A stretch of 64,000 nt of DNA from NCBI RefSeq assembly GCF_002943565.1, contig NZ_PJCH01000001.1, forward strand, positions 248,001 to 312,000, written 5' to 3'. Below the pieces are notes generated by a model. That model made no database searches, was not told the origin of the DNA, and saw only the letters and a program-made list of their open reading frames with translations. Made by a program: the position numbers and the translations under genes. The DNA comes from Hyphococcus luteus. GTDB taxonomy: Bacteria > Pseudomonadota > Alphaproteobacteria > Caulobacterales > Parvularculaceae. Position 1 is the stretch's first letter; every line of letters starts with the position of its first letter. Positions 57,080 to 64,000 of this stretch are shown here, piece after piece.

Positions 57080-60000
57080 ATGAATTCACGCTTATCCGTA
57101 ACCAACGGCCGACAGATGCTGCTGGGCGCGACAGCGCTCAGCTTAGTCATGACCGCGCAAGCTGCGGCGCAGGACGAGACAGCTTCCCCCAGCGCAACCG
57201 AAAGCGCCACGACAGACATGGTGATCGTCACCGGATCGCGCATTGCGCGGCGCGACGATTCTTCGGACAGCCCGCTTTACACAGTCAGCACCGAAAACCT
57301 TCTGTATACATCGGAAACCAGCATCGACCAGCAGCTTAAAAAGCTGCCGCAGTTCGGCGCCAGCGCCGACCAGATCACCAGCGCCACTGACGTTCAGCCG
57401 TCGCCGACATCAAGCCCCGGCATCGCCACGGTGAACCTGCGCGGCCTTGGATCGAACCGGACGCTTGTCCTTATCGACGGGCGCCGCACGCAGCCGGCCA
57501 ATGCGAGCCTTGTTGTCGATCTCAACACTATTCCGGTCTCGGCGATCGACAGCGTCGAGATCATCACCGGCGGCGCCGGCGCGACCTATGGCGCGGACGC
57601 GGTCGCCGGCGTCGTCAACTTCAAGCTGAAGGATGACTTCCAGGGCGTCACCCTCGACGGCCAATATGGACAAAGCTTCCATGACGACGCCCGCCAATAT
57701 CAGCTCTCGGCGCTTATCGGCGCGAATCTCGACGACGGCCGCGGCAATGTGATGGCTTCGTTCAGCTATACGGACCGCGACGCCGTCGGGCTGATGGATC
57801 GCGATTTTTTCCTCAAAGCCTATACGGATCCGAACACGCCGGGCCGCGGCGCCTGGCCGAATTTCGGCGGCTATTCCGGCGGTTCGTCCCAGGCCGCCAT
57901 TGACAGCGTCTTCACGCCCAAGGGCTATGCGGCGGGCGACGTCGCCGACAACGCCGTCCTTTATTTCAACACAGCGCCGACGACGGATGCAGCCACGCTG
58001 TTCAGCGTGGCGCCGGGCGCCGTGTCCGGCGATCCCGCCCCGGGATTTGAAGGCGAGCTCTTCCCCAACAACAAACTGCTCAGCGACGGCAGCTTGTCGC
58101 CGAACTCCGTGCCGGGCTTCCTTTCGCTGCCGCTCCAGCGCTACTCGGCTTTCACGAAAGGGCATTATGAGCTGCACGACAATGTGACCTTCTATGTTCA
58201 GGGACGGTTCGATCAAACCGAAACCAGCACGGAAGTTCTCGGCTACGCGCCGGCCTTCAACCAGTGGTCTGTGAGCATACCTTATGACTCAGACCATCCG
58301 GTGCCGGACGAACTGGCGACCATCCTAGACAATCGTGACAATCCAACGGCGAACTGGCAGCTTTATAAACAGCTCGATTATCTGGGGCCCCGCCAGATCA
58401 CGACGACCTCGACCACCTATGAATTTCTCGGCGGGTTCAGAGGCGACATCGGTTACAAGGACTGGACCTATGACGTTTTCGGGTCGCATGGCCGCACCCG
58501 TCAAAATGCGGAATATAGAGGCTTCACCGATCACGCCCGCTATCAGGATCTGATCGCACAGCCCGATTACGGCGCCGGCGCCGTGTTCGACAATGGCCGG
58601 CTCGGTCGTCTGGCGAGCTGCACGAGCGGCATCAACCCGTTCGTGAACACGCCGATCAGCCAGGACTGCCTCGATATCCTGAGCGCTCCGATCAACACGA
58701 TCACGGACATCGAACAGGACCAGGTGGAGCTGAACGTCCAGGGCTCGCTGGCCGAGGTTCCGGCCGGCGATCTGCGCTTCGCCGTCGGCGCCGCGTATCG
58801 CAGCAATTCCTTCAAATTCCAGCCCGACCCGGCGATCTCCACGACGAACACAACCTCTTTCACGGTCGGTCTGTTCGACACGACGGACACCGAAGGCAGC
58901 ACGAATGTGAAGGAGTTTTACGCCGAGATCCTTGCGCCGCTCCTGTCGGATATGCCGATGGTGCAGTCGTTCACGGTGAACGCCGGCTTCCGCTATTCCG
59001 ATTATAATACGACGGGCGGCGTCACCACATGGAAAGCCACGGCGGATTGGGAGGTGACCGACAGCTTCAAAATCCGCGGCGGCTATCAGGTTGCGAACCG
59101 TGCGCCGAACATCGCCGAACTCTTCCAGCCGCCGGTTTTCGCAACGGTGCCGTGGCCCGACCACGATCCGTGTTCGATCCTGACCCGCGCCGATTACGGC
59201 AATGTCGCCTCCAACCCCGACCGCGCCCAGGTCCAGGCCTTATGTACGGCGCTGGCGCAAGGCTTTACGATCGACGACACCTATGTCGGCAACGTGCCGG
59301 TCTACTTCCCGCTCGGGCGCGACCGGCAGACCGGCAACCCCGATCTCGACTCGGAAAAAGCCAAGACCTGGACGGTCGGCGCCGTTTTGAACTCGCCCTT
59401 TGAAAGCGGCGTGCTCGAAAGCCTCCGCTTGTCCGTCGATTATTACAACATCACGGTGAACGGGGCGATTGCGCCGGCGTCGACGCAGCTTGTCTACCAG
59501 GAGTGCTTCAACGATCTGGGCAACAATCCAAGCTATGATCCGAACAATGAGTTCTGTCAGCGGATCCTGCGTCAACCCAACGGCTTGTGGATTGCGACAA
59601 TCGCCAATTATGAAAATCTCGGTATGATCTCCACCGCCGGCATCGACGCTCAATTCGATTGGAGCATCGAAGCGCCCGGTTTTGGCGGAGAGGCCGGGAC
59701 GTTCTTCACCAATGTGGTGTTCAACTGGCTTCAGAAATATGAAGTGCAGAACAATCCGGGGGGCCCGATCTTCGATTATGCGGGGTCGGTCGGATCGGAT
59801 ATTTCCACGCCGCCTTACGGCGCGCAATTCGATTGGAAGCTCAACACCACATTCGGCTATCACTTCGGACCGGCTTCCATCAGCCTGAACTGGCGCCATC
59901 TCCCGGGCGCGAAACACATCGCGCTTGTCACCAATGACACCGCGAGCCAGGAGCCGCTCGGATCATATGACATTTTTGACCTGTCGACCCGCTGGTCAGT

Positions 60001-60169
60001 CAATGACGTCATGGAGCTTCGCGCCGGCATCGACAACCTGTTCGATAAAGACCCGCTGCGCTACGGCGTCATTGAAGGCGTCACGGCGGCGGCCGGCGAA
60101 ACAGATCCCTCAGGCGCTTATGACGTGCTTGGACGCCGCTTTTATATCGGCGCCAAAGCGCGATTCTAA
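57080..60169 (+). CDS. large TonB-dependent receptor
   Basis: 1029-residue outer-membrane receptor. Signal peptide to about residue 30 (LSLVMTAQAAAQ), TonB-box region DMVIVTGSRIARRDDSSDSP, plug with GIATVNLRGLGSNRTLVLID and GRRTQPA, then IDSVEIITGGAGATYGADAV and AGVVNFKLKDDF. The barrel ends in GRRFYIGAKARF. AGGGAGGG lies about 5 bases before the ATG. It belongs to the peptide/carbohydrate-type receptors common in Caulobacterales and sphingomonads. No transport partner or regulator adjoins it, so the ligand is unknown. Confidence 0.94.
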   Translation: MNSRLSVTNGRQMLLGATALSLVMTAQAAAQDETASPSATESATTDMVIVTGSRIARRDDSSDSPLYTVSTENLLYTSETSIDQQLKKLPQFGASADQITSATDVQPSPTSSPGIATVNLRGLGSNRTLVLIDGRRTQPANASLVVDLNTIPVSAIDSVEIITGGAGATYGADAVAGVVNFKLKDDFQGVTLDGQYGQSFHDDARQYQLSALIGANLDDGRGNVMASFSYTDRDAVGLMDRDFFLKAYTDPNTPGRGAWPNFGGYSGGSSQAAIDSVFTPKGYAAGDVADNAVLYFNTAPTTDAATLFSVAPGAVSGDPAPGFEGELFPNNKLLSDGSLSPNSVPGFLSLPLQRYSAFTKGHYELHDNVTFYVQGRFDQTETSTEVLGYAPAFNQWSVSIPYDSDHPVPDELATILDNRDNPTANWQLYKQLDYLGPRQITTTSTTYEFLGGFRGDIGYKDWTYDVFGSHGRTRQNAEYRGFTDHARYQDLIAQPDYGAGAVFDNGRLGRLASCTSGINPFVNTPISQDCLDILSAPINTITDIEQDQVELNVQGSLAEVPAGDLRFAVGAAYRSNSFKFQPDPAISTTNTTSFTVGLFDTTDTEGSTNVKEFYAEILAPLLSDMPMVQSFTVNAGFRYSDYNTTGGVTTWKATADWEVTDSFKIRGGYQVANRAPNIAELFQPPVFATVPWPDHDPCSILTRADYGNVASNPDRAQVQALCTALAQGFTIDDTYVGNVPVYFPLGRDRQTGNPDLDSEKAKTWTVGAVLNSPFESGVLESLRLSVDYYNITVNGAIAPASTQLVYQECFNDLGNNPSYDPNNEFCQRILRQPNGLWIATIANYENLGMISTAGIDAQFDWSIEAPGFGGEAGTFFTNVVFNWLQKYEVQNNPGGPIFDYAGSVGSDISTPPYGAQFDWKLNTTFGYHFGPASISLNWRHLPGAKHIALVTNDTASQEPLGSYDIFDLSTRWSVNDVMELRAGIDNLFDKDPLRYGVIEGVTAAAGETDPSGAYDVLGRRFYIGAKARF

Positions 60170-60176
60170 TGAAGAA

Positions 60177-60207
60177 AACGGCGGAACAGGATGACTGTTC
60201 CGCCGTT
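60177..60207 (+). terminator. strong hairpin after the TonB receptor gene
   Basis: AACGGCGGAACAG (60177-60189), loop GATGA, CTGTTCCGCCGTT (60195-60207): perfect 13-bp stem 8 bp after the stop codon. No T tract follows, so it may act with Rho or as a 3' stabiliser. The remaining 180 bp to the next gene hold nothing clear. Confidence 0.6.
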
Positions 60208-60390
60208 CATGATCCGCCGGCGACAATAATAACAACGCCGCAGTTTGAACCGCATTCGATGAAATTCGCCGTACCTCCCTTCCTGCTGTTCTCCGGCCGT
60301 TATTTCTTCCTTGCCTGCGTCCGGAAGCAGCAGGATTTTTTTATTTTGGAAAAAGCCGCCAAGCAGGCAGCCGAACAACCTAAGGCGCCG

Positions 60391-60930
60391 TCAAAACTGA
60401 CGCTTGCAGCGGAATATCGACCATTTGCCGATCTTGCATTTGAATCCGCCAAGAGCGGCCTTTTTGATGACCATCGTCTGGCCGGGCTCGGGCGCGGGCC
60501 GGATGGCGTCGCCGCCAACCTGTTTCCAGACCGCGCCTTCCGCCGTTGTCACTGTGACCCTTTTCGTGCGGCTGAGATCGACCTGGGCGAGGACGACTGA
60601 AATTTCGTCTGGGTCTTCGACGATTTCTGCGGCGGTTATGGCCGGCGCCTCGTCCGGCGCCGCTGCTTTCGCCTTCTTTTCAGGCTCTTCAAGACCAAAT
60701 TCCTGTTTTCTTTGTACGGACAGTTCAGCCGTGGTGAGAATCCCTGCAGAGATCAAAGCGGCGTCGGCGCAGGCATGCCGCGACGACGCATCCTCCAGCC
60801 CTGCGCACCGCGCCATCGCCTCCCAGAGCGCTTCGGCTTCTGGTTTTTCGCCGCCGAACGCCGCCGAAGGAGTTAAGGCGGCGCCGACTGCAGCGGCGGC
60901 AAGGCGTCGAATCATCTTCGTCCCCGCCAT
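60391..60930 (-). CDS. small periplasmic protein of unknown function
   Basis: 179 residues with a signal peptide (MIRRLAAAAVGAALTPSAAF, cleavage near GGEK). A helical part with a Cys pair (ARCAGLEDASSRHACADAAL) is followed by a charged Lys/Ala/Glu linker. The basic C-terminus KKAALGGFKCKIGKWSIFRC also has two cysteines. The four cysteines suggest disulfides. AAAGGG lies about 10 bases before ATG 60930; ATG 60915 is an alternative. I recognise no family. Confidence 0.65.
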   Translation of the reverse strand: MAGTKMIRRLAAAAVGAALTPSAAFGGEKPEAEALWEAMARCAGLEDASSRHACADAALISAGILTTAELSVQRKQEFGLEEPEKKAKAAAPDEAPAITAAEIVEDPDEISVVLAQVDLSRTKRVTVTTAEGAVWKQVGGDAIRPAPEPGQTMVIKKAALGGFKCKIGKWSIFRCKRQF

Positions 60931-61081
60931 AAGAATCGTCCCTTTGCAATGCTCTCATCAGATCTTTCTTTATTACACGGCGAACCCATCGAACGCCATA
61001 GGCGGGGCGCGCTGAATTCCATCATTCAGCCGCCGGTAAGGCTTGATAAGTTCATGATAGGTTTGACATAATGGACGTATA

Positions 61082-61690
61082 TTGCAGGCCTTGCAGAAGG
61101 CCGAATCTCCGGTGTTGCTCAGCGTGAAGCCGGATACAGAAACAGGAAGACCGACCTTGTCAAAAACGATCCCAGCTCGCGTTGAACCGAAGAAACCGGC
61201 CTCGCGACGAACCGCATTGCCGTCGCGCAAGGATTTTCCTCATCCGGATCTGCGGTTGACGATCTCCATCGTTCGCACGGGACGTATCTGGCGCTCCATT
61301 GTCGACGAACATCTCCGCCAGCTCGGACACAGCGCATCGCGCATGGAGGTGATGGCGACGATTTATTTTTCGCCGCCTTTTACGACCCAGATTCAGATTG
61401 CAAAGCGGGTCGGCATTGAAGGGCCGACATTAACGCGCACGCTCGACATGCTCGAAGCCGACGGTCTCGTCGAGCGCCTGCCCGACCCGTCCGACCGCCG
61501 CAACAAACATTTGCGCGTGACGGAAAAAGGCGTCGACGCGCTGAACGACATCATGGAGATTGCCGAGAAATTGCGCGCCCGCCTGCTTGCCGACATGTCG
61601 GCCGAAGACGTCAATGTCGCCAATAAACTGCTTTCCCTCATGCAGGAACGCCTGGACGAAGGGCTGCCGCCGTTAGAAGGCGAAGAGTAA
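61082..61690 (+). CDS. MarR-family transcriptional regulator
   Basis: Up to 202 residues. Helix-turn-helix: TTQIQIAKRVGIEGPTLTRT; wing: PDPSDRRNKHLRVTEKG. The start is uncertain: TTG 61082 gives the longest form, while GTG or TTG codons near 61112-61157 would drop a basic, probably unstructured tail; no ATG precedes the conserved domain. It is less similar to the two regulators of the first island than they are to each other. It lies 100 bp before a thiamine-diphosphate enzyme gene that it may control. Confidence 0.85.
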   Translation: MQALQKAESPVLLSVKPDTETGRPTLSKTIPARVEPKKPASRRTALPSRKDFPHPDLRLTISIVRTGRIWRSIVDEHLRQLGHSASRMEVMATIYFSPPFTTQIQIAKRVGIEGPTLTRTLDMLEADGLVERLPDPSDRRNKHLRVTEKGVDALNDIMEIAEKLRARLLADMSAEDVNVANKLLSLMQERLDEGLPPLEGEE

Positions 61691-61790
61691 ACGGCGTCTC
61701 TTCCTCTAAAAGGCGCGGCTTGCCCCAGCATCGCCGCCGGAACAGCCGAAAAATTTAAGGAGCCGGCGCTTTGGCGTTGGAAATTTGCCC

Positions 61791-63422
61791 ATGAAAGCTT
61801 GTGACGCGATCGCCGAAATCCTGAAACGCGAGGGCGTTGACGTCTTGTTCGGCTATCCGCGCAATGCGCTTTTAGAAGCAGCGGCGCGCGCCGATATTCG
61901 CACCATCATTCCGCGGCAGGAACGCACCGGCCTTCATATGGCGGACGCGCTGTCCCGTCTTACCCGCGGCGAACGCATGGGCGTTTTTTGCTGCCAGCAC
62001 GGGCCGGGAACAGAAAGCGCTTATGGCGGCGTCGCGCAGGCCTTTTCGGAATCGGTCCCGCTGTTGTTTCTGCCGGGCGGCTATCCGACGGCGACCGCCC
62101 ATGTGGGGCGCAACTACAACGCCGCGCATAACATGGCGAGCATCACGAAATCGGCCGAACCCTTGACCGCGCCTGCACAAACCAGCGCCGTCATGCGCCG
62201 CGCCTTTACGCAATTGCGCAACGGAACGCCGGCGCCGGCGCTTGTGGAGCTGCCCTTCGATCTTCTCGAGGCGGAGGGCGCCGACGCCAATTACACGCCG
62301 GCGGTTCGCGGCCGCTACGGGCCCGACGGTGACAGCATCGCGCGCGCCGCTGAAATGTTATGCGCCGCGAAACGCCCGGTGCTTTATGCGGGACAGGGCG
62401 TTCACTGGGCCAACGCCTATGACGAGTTGCGTGCGCTTGCGGAACTGCTCGCCATTCCCGTCTGCACAAGCCTGCCGGGCAAGAGCAGTTTCGATGAAAC
62501 GCACGCCCTGTCGCTCGGCTCCGGCGGCGCGGCGATGCCGTTTACAGTGCGGCGCTTCCTCGATGAAGCGGACGTCATTTTCGGCGTCGGTTGCAGCTTT
62601 ACGGCGACGCCTTTCGGCGTGCGCATGCCCGAAGGAAAGCGCGTCATTCACGCGACCCTGGATCCGGCGGCGCTCAACCGCCATGTCCCGGCGGATGTCG
62701 CGCTTGTGGGCGATGCAAAGCTGACGCTCGCCGCCTTGCTCGAAGCTTGCCGCGCGCGCGTCGGCGCCGTCCCCCGCGACCGAAGCGCTGTCGTCAGCGA
62801 AATTGAATCGGTCTCGGCGGAATGGATGAAGCAGTGGCTGGCGAAGCTCACAAGCGATCAGACGCCGATGACGCCCTATCGCGTGCTATGGGACCTCCAA
62901 CAAACCGTCGATGTCGCAAACACCATTATCACCCATGACGCCGGCAGTCCGAGGGACCAGCTAAGCCCGTTCTGGAAAACCAAAACCCCGCTCAGCTATA
63001 TCGGCTGGGGCAAGTCGACCCAGCTTGGCTACGGTCTCGGCCTCGCCATGGGCGCAAAGCTCGCCTGCCCCGACAAGCTCTGCATCAATGTCTGGGGCGA
63101 CGCCGCCATCGGCTTCACCGGCATGGATTTCGAAACCGCGGTGCGCGAAAAGCTTCCGGTTCTCTCGATCCTTTTGAATAATTCCTCGATGGCGATGGAG
63201 CTCAATGTCATGCCTGTCGCCACCGACAAGTTCCGGTCGACGGACGTGTCCGGCCATTACGCCGATTTCGCAAAAGCGCTCGGCGGCCATGGAGAGCGCA
63301 TTGCCAAAATCGAGGATATCGTTCCCGCCATCAAGCGCGGCGTCGAAGCGACGGAGCGCGGCCAGCCGGCCCTGCTTGAATTCATGACCTCGCAGGAGCT
63401 CGACTTTTCTCGCTATCCATAA
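61791..63422 (+). CDS. thiamine-diphosphate-dependent enzyme (acetolactate synthase/decarboxylase superfamily)
   Basis: 543 residues with the three domains of the family. PYR: DVLFGYPRNALLEAA, catalytic Glu in PRQERTGLHMADALSRLTRG and QHGPGTESAYGG. Central domain: AAKRPVLYAGQGVHWANAYD. PP: the Mg/ThDP motif is GDAAIGFTGMDFETAV...LNNSS, with GDA in place of the common GDG. The ATG at 61791 lacks a clear ribosome-binding site; a TTG at 61785 is adjacent. The substrate cannot be told: acetolactate synthase, 2-keto acid decarboxylase or a C-C lyase are all possible. It is convergent, 8 bp away, with a second ThDP enzyme gene. Confidence 0.82.
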   Translation: MKACDAIAEILKREGVDVLFGYPRNALLEAAARADIRTIIPRQERTGLHMADALSRLTRGERMGVFCCQHGPGTESAYGGVAQAFSESVPLLFLPGGYPTATAHVGRNYNAAHNMASITKSAEPLTAPAQTSAVMRRAFTQLRNGTPAPALVELPFDLLEAEGADANYTPAVRGRYGPDGDSIARAAEMLCAAKRPVLYAGQGVHWANAYDELRALAELLAIPVCTSLPGKSSFDETHALSLGSGGAAMPFTVRRFLDEADVIFGVGCSFTATPFGVRMPEGKRVIHATLDPAALNRHVPADVALVGDAKLTLAALLEACRARVGAVPRDRSAVVSEIESVSAEWMKQWLAKLTSDQTPMTPYRVLWDLQQTVDVANTIITHDAGSPRDQLSPFWKTKTPLSYIGWGKSTQLGYGLGLAMGAKLACPDKLCINVWGDAAIGFTGMDFETAVREKLPVLSILLNNSSMAMELNVMPVATDKFRSTDVSGHYADFAKALGGHGERIAKIEDIVPAIKRGVEATERGQPALLEFMTSQELDFSRYP

Positions 63423-63430
63423 GCGCGACC

Positions 63431-64000
63431 TTAAGGGACAATCGCCTCAATCAGGCGCGGCCCCTTCTCCGCCATGGCGTCGGCGAAAGCTTTATCAAGA
63501 TCCTCGACCGTTTCGACCTTGACCGCCGGCACGCCGAAGCCTTCGGCAATCTGCGTCCAGCTGATGCTCGGATTGCTGAGATCGAGCAGCGACATGGCCT
63601 TGGGACCCGGATTCTGAGCGCCCACGCGCTGCAGCTCGATGTTCAAGATCGCATAGCTTGAATTATTGATCAGCACCGTGACGATATCGAGTTCTTCACG
63701 CGCCATGGTCCACAGCGCCTGCACCGTGTAAAGCCCGCTGCCGTCGGCCTGCAGACTGACGACCTTGCGGTCCGGGGCCGCTATCGCCGCGCCGATGGCG
63801 AGCGGCAGTCCCTGTCCGATGGCGCCGCCGGTGAGCGTCAGCCAGTCATGAGGTTTTGCGCCCGCCGTCATCGGGAAAAGCGCAATGCCCGCCGTCGCGC
63901 CTTCATCGGAGACGATGGCGCCTTCGGGCAGATGCGCGGCGATGACAGCGCCCAGCCCCATGACATTGAGCGGGCCGCTGGGGATCGGCGGCAAGGGCGC
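63431..64000 (-). CDS. ThDP-dependent acetolactate synthase-like enzyme, N-terminal part beyond window
   Basis: The visible 190 codons are the C-terminal PP domain. They include WLTLTGGAIGQGLPLAIGAA and VVSLQADGSGLYTVQALWTM with the GDG-like ADGSG...INNSSYAILNIEL cofactor motif, ending in LDKAFADAMAEKGPRLIEAI. The frame is open through base 64000 with no credible start (a TTG at 63994 is internal), so the gene continues to the right. It resembles ilvB-like enzymes annotated as acetolactate synthase large subunit that lack a small subunit gene nearby. Confidence 0.85.
   Translation of the reverse strand, partial: APLPPIPSGPLNVMGLGAVIAAHLPEGAIVSDEGATAGIALFPMTAGAKPHDWLTLTGGAIGQGLPLAIGAAIAAPDRKVVSLQADGSGLYTVQALWTMAREELDIVTVLINNSSYAILNIELQRVGAQNPGPKAMSLLDLSNPSISWTQIAEGFGVPAVKVETVEDLDKAFADAMAEKGPRLIEAIVP

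Overview
The window looks like chromosome of a GC-rich alphaproteobacterium. The style is that of polysaccharide-degrading Caulobacterales, Hyphomonadales or Parvularculales: TonB receptors, secreted xylan enzymes, a LacI-controlled xylose/uronate regulon and a BigR-type sulfur regulon. This placement is inference from protein resemblance only. No insertion sequence, phage gene, CRISPR array or rRNA was seen. The only RNA gene recognised is tRNA-Sec.

Layout. (1) 0-7.6 kb: a catabolic island with two MarR regulators (the first cut by the window edge), an AAHS-type MFS importer, an IlvD/Edd-family dehydratase, an FAD oxidoreductase and a TfdA-like dioxygenase. Three promoters share one short palindrome, a candidate MarR operator. 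(2) 7.6-8.3 kb: a remnant of a PQQ alcohol dehydrogenase. (3) 8.3-34.9 kb: a glucuronoxylan utilisation locus. Enzymes are GH10 xylanase, GH43, GH3, an SGNH acetylesterase, an aldose epimerase and a frameshifted GH115 alpha-glucuronidase remnant. Uptake is by a TRAP system and a sugar MFS. Glucuronate goes through UxaC, UxuB and ManD to 2-keto-3-deoxygluconate; xylose goes through XylA and XylB, with a transaldolase. A LacI repressor lies in the middle, and seven related TGTTA-N-CG-N-TAACA palindromes sit in front of the transcription units. A GGDEF-EAL protein is embedded here. (4) 34.9-45.5 kb: a sulfide-linked region with an ArsR regulator carrying the BigR cysteine pair, a DUF2892 protein, an RND exporter with LolA-like and outer-membrane partners, sulfide:quinone reductase, a ferritin-like protein, rhodanese, and a bd-type oxidase with its tiny third subunit. 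Two ATTCG-N6-CGWAT palindromes bracket it. (5) 45.5-50 kb: an M19 dipeptidase, a TonB receptor and a TetR regulator. (6) 50-56.5 kb: a compact selenocysteine locus with selC (tRNA-Sec) abutting selB, then selA, a thioredoxin-reductase-like gene, and a gene interrupted by one in-frame UGA followed by a bSECIS-like hairpin. That gene reads as a 552-residue UGSC-like selenoprotein. (7) 57-64 kb: a large TonB receptor, a small periplasmic protein, a third MarR regulator and two convergent thiamine-diphosphate enzymes, the last cut by the right edge.

The strongest candidate for something new is the selenocysteine locus. The selenoprotein is easily mis-annotated as two genes split at the UGA. It lies beside the machinery needed to make it and a putative reductase. 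Second are the three promoter-motif families, which tie separate operons into regulons and can be checked by simple genome scans.
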